Assembly: GCA_014529385.2 (NCBI GenBank)
Contig: CM043943.1
Span: 103,326,355-103,390,354 of the forward strand
Length of the DNA: 64,000 nucleotides
Source: Adiantum capillus-veneris
Taxonomy: Eukaryota > Streptophyta > Polypodiopsida > Polypodiales > Pteridaceae
Direction: 5' to 3'
Of this stretch, positions 43,909 to 56,243 are shown piece by piece (the stretch's first letter is position 1; each line of letters begins with the position of its first letter). The position numbers were made by a program, and so were the translations under genes. The notes beneath the pieces were generated by a model that searched no databases, was not told the DNA's origin, and was given only the letters and a program-made list of their open reading frames with translations.

Positions 43909-46900
43909 ATGGCTGACAACAACACAGATGTGTTCAAGCTGTTTGTTGCTGAGGACAGGTTGGATGGGAACAATAACCATATGTGGGCTTGCATGATGCA
44001 ACATGTTCTTGTGTCAAAGGGAATCTGGAATATTGTGCAGGCATTGACGTACGTCTTGCTTCTGAGGATGCAGGCGATGTTGAGGATGTTGCAGATCTTG
44101 CTGCAAGGATTGCTGCTATTAGAGTTGTTTTGCCTATGGCATAACAATCTTGTTGGGATGTAAAGGATGCGCAAGCTCATGCATTGATTGCGTTGTCTCT
44201 GAAGCACACCATCGTTCCTCACATCTGTTCAGCAAACACTGCAAAACAGGCTTGGGATATTTTGGCTGGTCTTTATGCAAGTCTCAAGAGGCTAAAATTG
44301 CTTTGCTGCGTAAAGAGCTGGAGTCGAAGATTATGCATGAGGAAGATGATATGGACACTTTCCTTGCTAATGTCAAGGATATCAATGAGCAACTTATTTC
44401 TCCACATGAAGTCAATTTAAACAGTTCCCTTGTGCAGACTGTTCTTGATGCCTTATCGGATTCCTACCAGACTTTTGCTAGTACTTGGAGACTGATGACC
44501 TAAGAAAATCCTGAAGTTGTCAAGTTTGATGCATTATGCACATTGCTGTTGCAAGAGTCACTTTCTAGAAAAAACAGGACTAGGCAGCGTGCAGTTGAAC
44601 AGGCTTTTATTGCTTCTCAGAGAAAGGGTGGTAACAGCAATACAACCACTTCTTATGGTTCTGCAATGAGTGGAAAACATTTTGTTCCTAATGCTTCTGC
44701 TAGCAGCAATTCGTATGGAAATTTTAGTGATAAGGGCAAAAAGAAAATGTGTTGCCATTATTGTAAAGCTAATGATCACTTGATCAAGTCGTGTCCTATG
44801 TTGAAGGCCAAAGAGGCTAAGAAGAAAGAGGGTGGTTCCACTACAAATGCAGCCATTGTTGAGTCTTCTATAAAAGGAGACTGTAATGCTGATGTTGATG
44901 CAAAATGGGCTTTTAGCGCAGAGTGCACTTACAATCTTGTTGTCCATGATGCATGCTTGCAGTTGTGCTGCATTTTCACATGTGTGGTATTTCGATAGTG
45001 GTGCTACAAAGCACATTACCTCACATTGTGAATTGTTCACCTCTCTCGAGTCTGTCCCTCATGGGAATTCAGTCACTTGTGCCAACAATGCCTCTTATCC
45101 GGTTCAGGGAGTTGGAAAGATTGTGCTTACTGCTGCAAATGGCAGTTCTTTCACACTTGTTGATGCACTTTATGTACCTGGGATCAAGAAGAATCTTTTG
45201 TCTGTATTTGGACTTGCTAGACTTGGACTTGTAGTCAAATTTGTGGATGACAGATGTACACTTCATGATCTCAGTTTTGGTGATGAAATTGTTGCATCTG
45301 GGCTTTTGTGTTGTGGGTTCTATAAGCTCACTTTGTATGACAAGTGTGGACAAAATTTTGCAAATGCAGTTGCAGATTCAAGGGCTATTTCAGATGTAAA
45401 ACTTTGGCATGCATGTTTTGGTCATCTGAATTTTGGCCAGTTTGCTGCGTTCGTAGAAATCTGATATGGTTGCTTCTTTACCGCCTCTTGAAGCACCTGT
45501 CAAACATGTTTGTGAAGGTTGTATTTTGGGTAAGATGCAGCGTTCTAAGTTTTCCAAAGGATGGTTCAGTTTGGGCCACATGCAAGTTGCAGCTTGTGGA
45601 TAGTGATGTTTGTGGGCCCATGCAAACTCTGTCCTTGGGCAATTACCTTTACTTCATGACTTTCATTGATGATTACTCCAAGCATGCATGGGTATTTCTG
45701 CTTAAAGGGAAGTCCGAAGTTTTTATGTGCTTCAAACAATTTCTGGCTATGGCTGAAAATGTCTTGAAATGTACTATGGGCACCCTCTGTTCCGATCGAG
45801 GGGGGGAGTATATGTCTCATGAATTCAATGCATTTTTGGCTAGTCGTGGGATAAAACGCCAATGTACAATGCCTTATACACCTTAGAAAAATGGTGTTGC
45901 TGAGAGGAAAAACAAGTCACTTATGGAAATGGGACGATATATGATCAAAAGTCAAGCTTTGCCGCATTCTTCTTGGCTTGAGGCCATCATGTGTGTCACT
46001 TATGTACTAAACAGGTGTCCTATGAGGGCTTTGCAGTCTATTACTCCATCTAAAGCATGGCATGATAGAAAGCCTTCTATTGAGCACATGCGTGTTTTTG
46101 GCTGTTTGGCATATGCTTTGGTGCCACAAACATAGCGTAGAAAATTGGATGATAAGGCTGTCGAATGTATTTTTGTTGGTTATAGTGCTGAAAACAAAGG
46201 TTACAAGTTGTATCATCCGCAAACAAAACGTATTTTGGTTTCACGGGATGTAGTGTTTGTGGAAGATGTGTTCAGCCCTTGCTGTCATGTACTAGAGACA
46301 GTAATGTAAGCTCACATGACATTTATGACACTTTGTTGCCTCTTTTCAGTGGTGGAAATACCAATGTAAGTTCAATTGAGGCAAATGTACAGCCTATGGG
46401 GGTTTTTGAAAATGTTACAAATCAGCCTATTACTGATGCAGATGTACATGATGTACTTGATGAGGAAAGGGTTGAAAATGAGTAGGCTAGAGGTATGCCA
46501 AAATGGCTGGTGCACACTTTGCGTGACAGTAAATTGGATGCACCTTTGTCTAGTCATACTCGTTCAGGCTCTCGCCATGCATCTTATGCATCAGATTGTT
46601 ATGCTTTGTCTGTGTCTAACTTACATGCTGTTGAGGAGCCTCTGTCTTTTGATGAAGCACAGAATTCAGAAAATTGGATGGCTGCCATGCAATCAGAATA
46701 TGATGCACTTATAGAAAATGACACATGGACTCTATGTGATTTGCCTTCTGGCAAAAAGGCCATTGGTATGAAGCGGGTTTACAAGTTGAAACGCAAGCCG
46801 GATGGTGAGATCGATCGCCATAAGGCTCGACTTGTTGCAAAGGGTTATGCACAACAAAAAGGCATAGATTATGAAGAGACTTTTGCTCCCACTTGTCATA

Positions 46901-47426
46901 TGACTACTGTACGTTTTCTATGTGCATTGGCAGCTCATTTTGGTTGGGATGTACATCAATCAGGTATTGTTACTGCTTTCTTGACTAATGACATATTTGA
47001 GGAAGGTTATGTAACGCAGCCTCGCGGTTTTGTCATAAAAGGACAAGAGGACAAAGTGTGCAGATGTAAGAAGGCTTTGTATGGGTTGAAGCAATCTCCT
47101 CGTGCTTGGTATGAGAAAGCTGACACTCATTTGGTCAAACGAGGCTTTCATAACAGTCCAATAGAAAGCACATTGTATGTAAAGCGTGAGGGTGATGTAC
47201 TTCTCATTGTGGTTCTTTATATGGATGATTTGCTGATCATTGGACCAAATGAGAGACATAGTGCTGAAATGAAGGTTGATTTGAATGCTACTTTCAAGAC
47301 GAAAGATTTGGGGCTGTTGCATCATTACTTGGGTATACAGTTTAAGCAGTGTGATGGTGGTATTGCCTTGTGTCAGAAAAGTTACATAGAGACATTGCTA
47401 TGTAAGTTTGGACTTGAGGATTGCAG
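43909..47426 (+). pseudogene. Copia copy B gag-pol, truncated before RNase H
   Basis: ATG 43909 (MADNNTDVFKLFVAEDRLDG). Gag is frame-broken but nearly full length. The knuckle CHYCKANDHLIKSC is at about 44752. The protease keeps its Asp (VWYFDSGATKHITSH, about 44988). Integrase is at 45344-45886 (VFLLKGKSEVFMCFKQFL) with a stop after VPYTP-type sequence and the family-wide TAG after VPQT. RT at 46495-47430 is the best preserved in the array: a 311-codon frame with [20 protein letters not shown] and YMDDLLIIG. At 47426 the RT end FGLEDC passes directly into gag of copy C, so RNase H and the 3' LTR are deleted. Confidence 0.92.
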
Positions 47427-50400
47427 CTGAGGATGTAGGCGATGTTGAGAATGTTGAGGGTCTTGCTGCAAGGATTGCAGCTGTTACAGTTGTTTTGCCT
47501 ACGACAGAACAAGCTCGTTGGGATTTTAAGGATGCGCAGGCTCATGCATTGATTGCGTTGTCTGTGAAGCGCGCTATTGTTCCTCACATCCGTTCAACAA
47601 AATCTGCAAAACAGGCTTGGGATATTTTAGCAGGTCTTTATGCAAGCCGCAATGAGGCTAAAATTGCTTTGCTGCGTAAAGAGCTGGAGTCGAAGATTAT
47701 GCATGAGGAAGATGATATGGACACTTTCCTTGCTAGTGTCAAGGATATCAATGAGCAACTTATTTCTGCAGGTGAAGTCATTTCAGACAGTTCCCTTGTG
47801 CAGACTGTTCTTGATGCCTTACCAGATTCCTACCAAACTTTTGCTAGTACTTGGAGACTGATGACCCAAGGAAATCCTGAAGTTGTCAAGCTTCTCAAAG
47901 AAAGGGTGGTAACAGTAATGCAGCCACTTCTTATGGTTCTGCTGCGAGTGGCAAAAATTCTGTTCCCAATGCTTCTGCTGGTAGTACTTCGTCTAGCAAT
48001 TCTGGTGATAAGGGCAAAAAGAAGATGCGTTGCCATTATTGTAAAGCCAATGATCACTTGATCAAGTCGTGTCCTAAGTTGAAGGCCAAAGAGTCTAAGA
48101 AGAAAGAGGGTGGTTCCACTAATGTTGATGCAGAATAGGCGTTTAGCGCAGAGTGCACTTACAATCCTGCTGTCCATGATGCATGCTTGTCAGTTGCTGC
48201 AGATTCACATGTGTGGTATTTCGAAGTGGTGCTACAAAGCACATTACCTCACATCGTGAATTGTTTACCTCTCTCGAGTCTGTCCCTCATGGGAATTCAG
48301 TCACTTGTGCCAACAATGCCTCTTATCCAGTTCAAGGAGTTGGAAAGATTGTGCTTATTGCTGCTAATGGCAGTTCTTTCACACTTGTTGATGCACTTTA
48401 TGTACCTGGGATCAAGAAGAATCTCTTGTCTGTATCCGCACTTGCTAGACTTGGACTTGTAGTCAAATTTGTGGATGACACATGTACAGTTCATGATCTC
48501 GGTTTTGGTGATGAAATTGTTGCATCTGGGCTTTTGTGCCGTGGGCTGTATAAGCTCACTTTGTATGACAAGTGTGGACAAAATTTTGCAAATGCTCTCG
48601 CAGATTCAAGGGCTATTTCAGATGCAAAACTTTGGCATGCACGTTTTGGTCATCTGAATTTTGCCAGTTTGCTGCGTTTGCAGAAATCTGATATGGTTGC
48701 TTCTTTGCCGCCTCTTGAAGCACCTGTCAAACATGTTTGTGAAGGCTGTATTTTGGGTAAGATGCAGCGTTCTAAGTTTCCAAAGGATGGTTCAGTTCGG
48801 GCCACATGCAGGTTGCAGCTTGTGCATGGTGATGTTTGTGGGCCCATGCAGAGTCCGTCCTTGGGCAATTACGTGTACTTCATGACTTTTATTGATGATT
48901 ACTCCATGCATGCATGGGTATTTCCGCTTAAAGCGAAGTCCAAAGTTTTTATGTGCTTCAAACAATTTCTGGCTATGGCTGAAAATATCTCGAAATGTAC
49001 TATGGGCAGCCTCCGTTCTGATCGAGGGGGGGAGTATATGTCTCATGAATTTAATGTATTTCTGGCTAGTCGTGGGATAAAACACCAATTTACAGTGCCT
49101 TATACACCTCAGCAAAATGGTGTTGCTGAGAGGAAAAACAGGTCACTGACGGAAATGGCACGATGTATGGTCAAAAGTCAAGCTTTACCGCATTCTTTTT
49201 GGCTTGAGGCCATCATGTGGGCCACTTATGTACTTAACAGGTGTCCTACGAAAGCTTTGCAGTCTATTACTCCATATGAAGCATGGCATGATAGAAAGCC
49301 TTCTATTGAGCACATGCGTGTTTTTGGCTGTTTGGCATATGCTTTGGTGCCACAAGTGTAGCGCATAAAATTGGATAATAAGGCTGTCAAATGTATTTTT
49401 GTTGGTTATAGTGCTGAAAGCAAAGGTTACAGGTTGTATCATCTGCAAACAAAACGTATTCTGGTTTCTTGGGATGTAGTGTTTGTGGAAGATTCTGTTC
49501 AGCCCTTGCTGTCATGTACTAGAGACAGTAATGTAAGCTCACAGGACATTTATGACACTTTGTTGCCTCTTTTTAGTGGTGGAAATACGAATGTAAGTTC
49601 CAATGAGGCAAATGTACAGCGTATGGGGGTTTCTGAAAATGTTTTAGATCAGCCTATTACTGATGCAGATGTACATGATGTACTTGATGAGGAAAGGGCT
49701 GAAAATGAGCAGGCTAGAGGTATGCCAAAATGGCTGGTGCACACTTTGCGTGACAGTAAATTGGATGCACCTTTGTCTAGTCGTACTCGTTCAGGCTCTC
49801 GCCATGCATCTTATGCATCAGATTGTTATGCTTTGGCTGTGTCTAGCTTACATGATGTTGAGGAGCCTCTGTCTTTTGATGAAGCACAGAATTCAAAAAA
49901 TTGGATGGCTGCCATGCAATCAGAATATGATGCACTTATAGAAAATGACACGTGGACTCTATGTGATTTGCCTCCTGGCAAAAAGGCCATTGGTACGAAG
50001 TGGATTTACAAGTTGAAATGCAAGCCGGATGGTGAGATCGATCGCCATAAGGCTCGACTTGTTGCAAAGGGTTATGCACAACAAAAAGTCATAGATTATG
50101 AAGAGACTTTTGCTCCCACTTGGGTATGACTACTGTACGTTTTCTATGTGCATTGGCAGCTCATTTTGGTTGGGATGTACATCAATCGGACATTGTTACT
50201 CCTTTCTTGAATGATGACATATTTGAGGAAGTTTATGTAACGCAGCCTCGCGGTTTTGTCATAAAAGGACAAGAGGACAAAGTGTGCAGATGTAAGAAGG
50301 CTTTGTATGGGTTGAAGCAATCTCCTCGTGCTTGGTATGAGAAAGCTGACACTTATTTGGTCAAACGAGGCTTTCGTAACAGTCCAACAGAAAGCACATT

Positions 50401-51393
50401 GTATGGAAAGCGTGAGGGTGATGTACTTATCATTGTGGTTCTTTATGTTGATGATTTGCTGATCATTGGACCAAATGAGAGACATATTGCTGAATTTAAG
50501 GCTGATTTGAATGCTACTTTCAAGATGAAAAATTTGGGGCTGTTGCATTGGGTATACAGTTTAAGCAGTGTGACGGTGGTATTGCCTTGTGTCAGAAAAG
50601 TTACATAGAGACATTGCTATGTAAGTTTGGACTTGAGGATTGCAAACCTATTGCCACTCCCATGGAAACAGGTTTGAAGTTGAGTCTACATGATGCTGGT
50701 GATCCTGCTGATGTCACTCTTTACCAAACTGCTGTTGGCTGCCTCATTTATGTATGCAACACGAGGCCAGATATTCAGTTTGCACTCTCACATGTCAGCA
50801 GATTTATGCATAGCCCAGGGTCTAAGCATTGGCAGGCTGTCAAGAGGAATTTCCTCTACCTTAGTGGCACTTTACATCTTGGCTTGTTTTATCCCAAGGG
50901 GGGATCATTGCCGCCAGACTTACATGCTTTTTCGGACTCGGATTGGGCTGGTTGTTTTGACACGCGAGTGTCCACAAGTGGTTTTTGTTTCATGCTTGGC
51001 AGTTCATGTATATCATGGTTGAGCAAGAAGCAACCTACTGTGGCCACTTCGAGTTGTGAGGCTGAGTACAGGGCAGTCTTCACAGCTACGGTTGAGTGTG
51101 TATGGTTCAGACGCCTTATGGCTGATTTGGGTGTTGGACAGGACACTGCCAACACTATCTACACTGACAGTCAGAGCGCATTGATAGTTGCGAGGAACCC
51201 AATTTTTCATGCTCACACAAAGCACGTTGAGGTGAATTACGACTATGTCAGGGAGAGGCTCTCATCAGGAGAGATCAACTTGGCTTATGTGCCAACACAG
51301 GACAACCTTGCAGATCTTTTCACAAAGGCATTGTCTCGTGAGAAGGTGGAAGCTTTCCGCAAAGCTTTGGGCTTACTCCCCTTTGTGGACTGA
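47427..51393 (+). pseudogene. Copia copy C gag-pol, mosaic
   Basis: Begins mid-gag (EDVGDVENVEGLAARIA) at the fusion with B. Gag lacks about 120 bp near 47889. The knuckle is at about 48028. The protease active site is frame-shifted (Asp codon lost, about 48220), as in copy D. Pre-integrase and integrase are open from 48183 to 49361 with complete core motifs, ending in the TAG after VPQV. Linker and RT N-terminus are at 49371-50129. RT is at 50120-50608 with a 1-bp loss as in copy A and a 7-bp loss (about 50545) as in copy D. RNase H is intact at 50548-51393 (SCEAEYRAV, YTDSQSALIVARN). Confidence 0.93.
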
Positions 51394-51468
51394 TCCTGTC
51401 CTCAAGGCATGGCACTTCCCTTTACTCATGTGCCAGCTCTCGTTCACTGCATCACTCCAGGGGGGATT

Positions 51469-51696
51469 TGTTACCATATACATGTGGTAGTGATGTGTGT
51501 GAACACACTAGGCCCGCCGGGGCATTTTTTCCCTCTTTAGGAGGTTTTTCCCCCCGTGCATTGTATATACGCCCATCACTCTAGGGCTATCTATCTTTTC
51601 CATTGCACACTAAGTAACACACTCTCTATTGTGTGCCTTGAGCTTCCTTCATCTTCTCCAAGCTGTGTGGTTTTCTCTCCAACCCTAATTCCAACA
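51469..51696 (+). mobile_element. 3' LTR of Copia copy C
   Basis: 228 bp, TGTTACC to CCAACA, preceded by the polypurine stretch CCAGGGGGGATT. The bases after it (ACATC) do not match those before the array (CTTCT at 39109-39113), so the array ends do not form a simple target duplication. Confidence 0.94.
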
Positions 51697-51764
51697 ACAT
51701 CCTCGGTCTAGAGGAGCATGTACGTGCATATGCAATTCTCGTCATCACGACTTCCTGGCACTCA

Positions 51765-52630
51765 ATAGATTCCTTGGATTAGACCATGCTGTTATACCTC
51801 CAACTTTGATGGATCCATCCGGATACCATCTTGAGAGATAACATGACCTAAGCATTGAATCTCTTGAAGGGAAAATTCACTCTTCTTTTGATTGATAAAA
51901 AGCTTGTTCTCCCTCAAAGCTTGAAAAATCACATGGAGATGTTGCTTGTGTTCCTCCAAGGACTTGGAATAGATGATGATATCATCAAAGAACACTCCAG
52001 TGAATTTGCGGTAGGGTCTAAATATTTCTCCATTAAACGACTGAATGTGGCTGGAGAATTTGTCAAACCAAAAGGCATGACAAGATATTCATAAAGACCA
52101 AACGTTGTACGGAACGCGGTCTTTACAATATCTTCATTCACTATCCTTATTTGATGATAGCCACTTTTAAGGTCAATACTATTGAAGTAGGTCGAACCTT
52201 GTAGCTTATCAAACAGATCTTTGATCCGTAGTACGGGAAATCTGTTTTTGATAGTGATATGGTTTAGCGCTCAATAGTCCACACACATGCGGTATGTACC
52301 ATCTTTCTTTTGCACTAAAAGGATTGGAGAACAAAAGGGAGAGGAGTTAGGCCTCACCATCCCTTTGTCTACCAATTCTTGTACTTGTTTCATGATCTCC
52401 TCTTGTTGAGCTTGAGAAACTCAATAAGGAGGCTTGTTAGGTGGTGAGCTTCTTGGTAGGAGCTCAATTCGATGGCCATCATCCCCTTGTTTTGGAGGTA
52501 AGTCCAAAGGGATATCATCGATAAAAACATCTTGGAATCCATTTAGAAAATTAGACGAATCCGACTCTTCTTGATTCCTACCATTTTCATTTGAAAACAT
52601 TAGGACCTTATATGGATTGTTTGGCAAAAA
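51765..52630 (-). pseudogene. chromovirus RT fragment, sister of the 1.3-4.7 kb element
   Basis: Minus strand. 52421-52627 is the pre-RT linker (GFQDVFIDDIPLDLPPKQ, SSPPNKPPY). 51929-52141 is the palm start ([19 protein letters not shown]). 51792-51995 holds [19 protein letters not shown] and LGHVISQDGI. Frames change between blocks. It stops near 51765, where it meets sequence attached to the Copia LTR, so the thumb, RNase H and integrase are missing. Confidence 0.85.
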
Positions 52631-52659
52631 TCATGTACACAAAAACTAAGCTTTTCATT

Positions 52660-53985
52660 GATTTGTATCCCTATTGAGGGTTTGATCTTAGATATCTCAA
52701 ATATCTGTTTGGATATTGCCTCAATCCTTTTTGTCCACGCTCCTTTCTTTCTACTCTTGTACTAGTCCTTTGACCCACTATCCAAAGAACTGGAGCTAGT
52801 ACTGGACCCTTCAGTTGATGACTCACTATCTCTAGAACTCTCCCTTTCTTTTGGGGCCCTTCTCTTTCTTTACATGTTGCCATAACTTTAGATCTCTTTG
52901 CAATAGATCATTGAACTTCTGAGTTGTTGCTGGTATCTCTGTCTCTCTTAATTTCTTACTTTTGAACCCACTCAGAAACCATACACACATGCATTTTTAT
53001 GATGGTGGTTCATTCAATTGCCTAGTCAATTCCGTAGTCTTTTCCACATAACTCTTGATAGACAACTTACCATGTTTGATCTTATCCAATTCATAAAGGA
53101 TGTCTTCATCCTTGCAATTTTCACTATACTCTAGCAAGAATGTCTTCTTAGCTCACTGTAAGTTCAAAGCTTACATACTGGGCAGTGGTAGTACCACTTC
53201 CTTGCTACATCCCTTAGGGTTTGTGGAAAGTATTATGCTCATTCATCTTCATCGATATCCTTCATATTAGCATATTATTCAAAGGCTTGTATATGAATAT
53301 CTAGATCATCCTTTCTGCTTCCTTTGAAGGTTGGAAACACAATATTTAGATTGCTGATCATTGATTATATTTAGATTTGTGATGGTATGATACTTTTTCT
53401 TTGCGTCTAGACTTCTCCTTGTGATCTATGATGATTTGATTCTTTTTCTCTACGTTTAGACTTCTCCTTGTGATCTGATTTTCTTTCTTGATGTCTATTC
53501 TTGTTATAACGATTTGTGTCTGGCTCCCATATGTCATTATAGTTATCATCCATTTCTATGATCATATCAGGTTCATTGCTTTGACTAGCTTTTGTGAGTG
53601 ATCTTGCTCTTATACTATGAATACTGGCATCGCTAACATCCGTACAATCCTTCGCTTTGACCCTTTGGTCTGAATGTCTAGACCCATGTGAATGAGAATG
53701 ACTCTCAATTCTCTCTAAATGGCGCCTTCTCGAATGTAGTGAATGCTGAGAAGCTCGATGCCCCTCACTCCCTCTTCTCCCTGGATTGCCATCAATTTCC
53801 TCGTTTTGAGAGCACAATTCTCCATCCAAGCCTTGATCCGATTCCTTAGCCACTATGATGATGTGGTCCTTGTCTTCAACAAACTCTCTAGTCACTCTCC
53901 TTCCCTTGTTCAGATAATACAAGAGTTCCAAGGACTCATGAATACAATACAACTCTCCCCAAGAGTAGCCGACAAAAGATCCCAA
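52660..53985 (-). pseudogene. Ty3 chromovirus gag, broken
   Basis: Minus strand. 53407-53985 starts MGSFVGYSWGELYCIHESLE and is rich in Arg/His/Ser and charged repeats (RRRHLERIESHSHSH, RHQERKSDHKEKSKRREK). About 52880-53340 holds the gag core in other frames, recognisable by TFKGSRKDDLDIHIQAFE and RDVARKWYYH. 52671-52883 is a basic tail. No protease lies between this and the RT fragment at 52630, so that part is deleted. It probably belongs to the same element as the RT. Confidence 0.65.
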
Positions 53986-55146
53986 AATGAAAGTAGCGGG
54001 TCCTATTTATAGGCACATGTACTTGGATTTGACTGATTGTCTGATTGTACAATTACTAACAGGTAATTACTCAAACCACTGGTAATTTCGCTATGTAAAA
54101 GCCGCTTCCAAGGAATAGGTTCCTGCTATCTATATACTCCTTGCAATAATTGCATTCTAAGAGACAACATGCTGAATAAGTGCACATATTTTGCTCAAAC
54201 TTTTCATTGCATGCATACTAATGTTAAGTATACTTGTCCTTCTCAAGTACTTTACTATCATGTCATTGTTTGTGTATCTTGCAATCTGTTGTACTCTTTT
54301 AAAAACTTGGCTTGCATATTTGGAAGAAAAAGTACAACTTAATGCTCCAACAATGTTTGCATTAAAACGCCACTATGCTCTTGATTATATATACTCTCCA
54401 AGAGTTAGCATTGTTTAGACGAGTCTAAGTGACTTTGGCCCATTGCATTCTTTTATTCTTCTAGTCTGTGGGATGGATAAGTTATTCCTCACCCCGTAGT
54501 ACTTTCTGTGCATGCCTAGTGTTTTTGGAGATCCAAAGATGTTGTTGATGAAGACGACGAGCTTAAATGAGAGAAATGAAAGAGTCCCATTAATTGGAAT
54601 CGAAAGAGTGGTTTGATAACTGATTGATGCTTCAAATGAAATCTACGTTTGACATCCCCCTGTAACTCTCAATTAATGTCTCTCTTGCTCTCACGTTAAT
54701 TGTCTTGACATAAATCTTTTTCACATGAATCGATAACAAGAAAGATGAAATCCGACTCCATAGGAATTTCTTTGGCATTTAGGAAAGATTCTCGAATGAA
54801 TATCTCATTTGAAAGTAATGTTTTTTTCTTTTTGGGAGATCCATTAGAGTCGGCACTATTAAATACATATATTGATCACAATATTGAGGGAGCATTATAT
54901 AGGTCTTAGCAGAGAAATCGAACAGGGTTGCTACGCGTGACGAGGGTGACACATTGTTCTGGGGCGTCTGAAGGTCTTTTTCAGCCATTTCGCGGGTTCG
55001 AAGGGTGTGTAAGACTTCCTTCATTGTGCGGAGAGCCAAGTAAGTCTCGCTAGGGTTTCATCTGTTTGTAACGCAGAGCTTTTACTGCAGATCGATAGGG
55101 TTTCTTGTAACAAGTCCCTGCGAGGACTGATGCCTTGACATTGCGG
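53986..55146. other. no gene; likely upstream region of the MATH-BTB gene
   Basis: AT-rich, single-copy-looking sequence without a recognisable element. The stretch nearest the gene (about 54950-55146) becomes GC-richer and probably holds promoter and 5' UTR. I cannot name a TATA box with confidence. Confidence 0.5.
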
Positions 55147-55170
55147 ATGGACGGTGCTTTCACAGAATAG
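55147..55170 (+). other. possible uORF of the MATH-BTB gene
   Basis: ATG at 55147 followed by seven codons and TAG at 55168-55170 (MDGAFTE), 22 bp upstream of the main ATG and in another frame. If transcribed in this leader it could reduce translation of the main frame. It could also be the true start if one base were lost in the sequence. Confidence 0.4.
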
Positions 55171-55192
55171 CCCACGTTTTCTCAAGCAGCTA

Positions 55193-56243
55193 ATGGCTTT
55201 ATTTGATCCTGCGGGAGCGCAAGTACTGGATGTTGTGCCTTCCTCTTCTGCTGCTGCAATTGCTTCAGCTCCATCGAGATCCCGCTCTGTAACAGAAACA
55301 ATCAATGGTTCTCACCATTTCACCATCCAGGGATACTCTCTCGCAAAGGGTATGGGCGTTGGCAAGTATATTTCAAGCGACACCTTTTCTGTTGGGGGCT
55401 ATCAGTGGGCTGTCTACTTTTATCCCGATGGTAAAAATCCAGAAGATCAGTCCATTTATGTCTCTGTCTTCATAGCCCTGGCCAGTGAAGGCACAGACGT
55501 TCGTGCCCTTTTTGAATTGACTCTTCTTGATCAAAGTGGAAGGGGAAAACACAAAGTGCACAGCCATTTTGACCGTGCTCTTGAAAGTGGTCCTTACACT
55601 CTTAAATACAGAGGCAGTATGTGGTAAGTTTCAAATGCTCACTTGTTTATGATGGCATTTGCACCTGCTAGATGTGCACAGCATGTATATAGGGATATTT
55701 TAAGATAGTTCTGTATTTCCATATTTTCTTTGTGCCATTGAGGCTTTGGTGCTTGCGCACACGCTTTGTGAATACGTAGTGATGTTCTGTGTCACAAGCA
55801 CTTTGCTGGAGCTTGTGAGCACTAGCTCTCCCTTTGCTGTTTCCGCATTTCTTTCACTAATTCTGTGTTATTTCATTTGGCTTCTATGGCTCAGGGGCTA
55901 CAAGCGGTTTTTCAGACGCACGGGGTTGGAGACCTCTGACTATCTTAAGAATGATCGCCTTTCTATCAGCTGCACAGTCGGTGTTGTAGTGTCCTCTACT
56001 CAAGGACCAAGTCTGTATTCAATTGCTGTTCCAGAATCAAACATTGGTGAGCAGTTTGGGGCTCTTTTGGATGATGGAGAGAATACTGATGTAGCGTTTA
56101 TAGTTGGGTCAGAGACTTTCAAAGCACACAAACTTGTGCTTGCTGCCCGGTCCCCTGTTTTTAGAGCACAGTTGTATGGAGCCCTTGCTGACAATATCAA
56201 GGATACCTTTGAAATTGAAGACATTGAACCTCCTGTTTTTCAG
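55193..56243 (+). CDS. MATH-BTB protein (BPM-type CUL3 substrate adaptor), first two exons
   Basis: Exon 1 55193-55623; donor GTAAGT; intron 55624-55894; acceptor CTCAG; exon 2 55895-56243; donor GTATAT. The join gives 260 codons in one frame, with W-G-Y across the splice. The start ATG 55193 ([10 protein letters not shown]) is the first after an in-frame upstream stop. Residues about 30-165 form the MATH domain ([73 protein letters not shown]). The BTB/POZ domain starts at about residue 200 ([34 protein letters not shown]) and is cut after EPPVFQ. BPM proteins bind targets through MATH and cullin-3 through BTB for ubiquitination. The rest of BTB and the C-terminal helices are not in the window, so they lie beyond a TE-filled intron or the gene is truncated. 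Confidence 0.9.

Noticed and set aside
51697-51764. Target-site duplication pairing the ends of the Copia array
   Set aside because: The 5 bp before 39114 (CTTCT) and after 51696 (ACATC) differ, so the ends come from different insertion events.
55154-55192. Upstream GTG start for the MATH-BTB protein
   Set aside because: Plant genes start at ATG; the first in-frame ATG is 55193.
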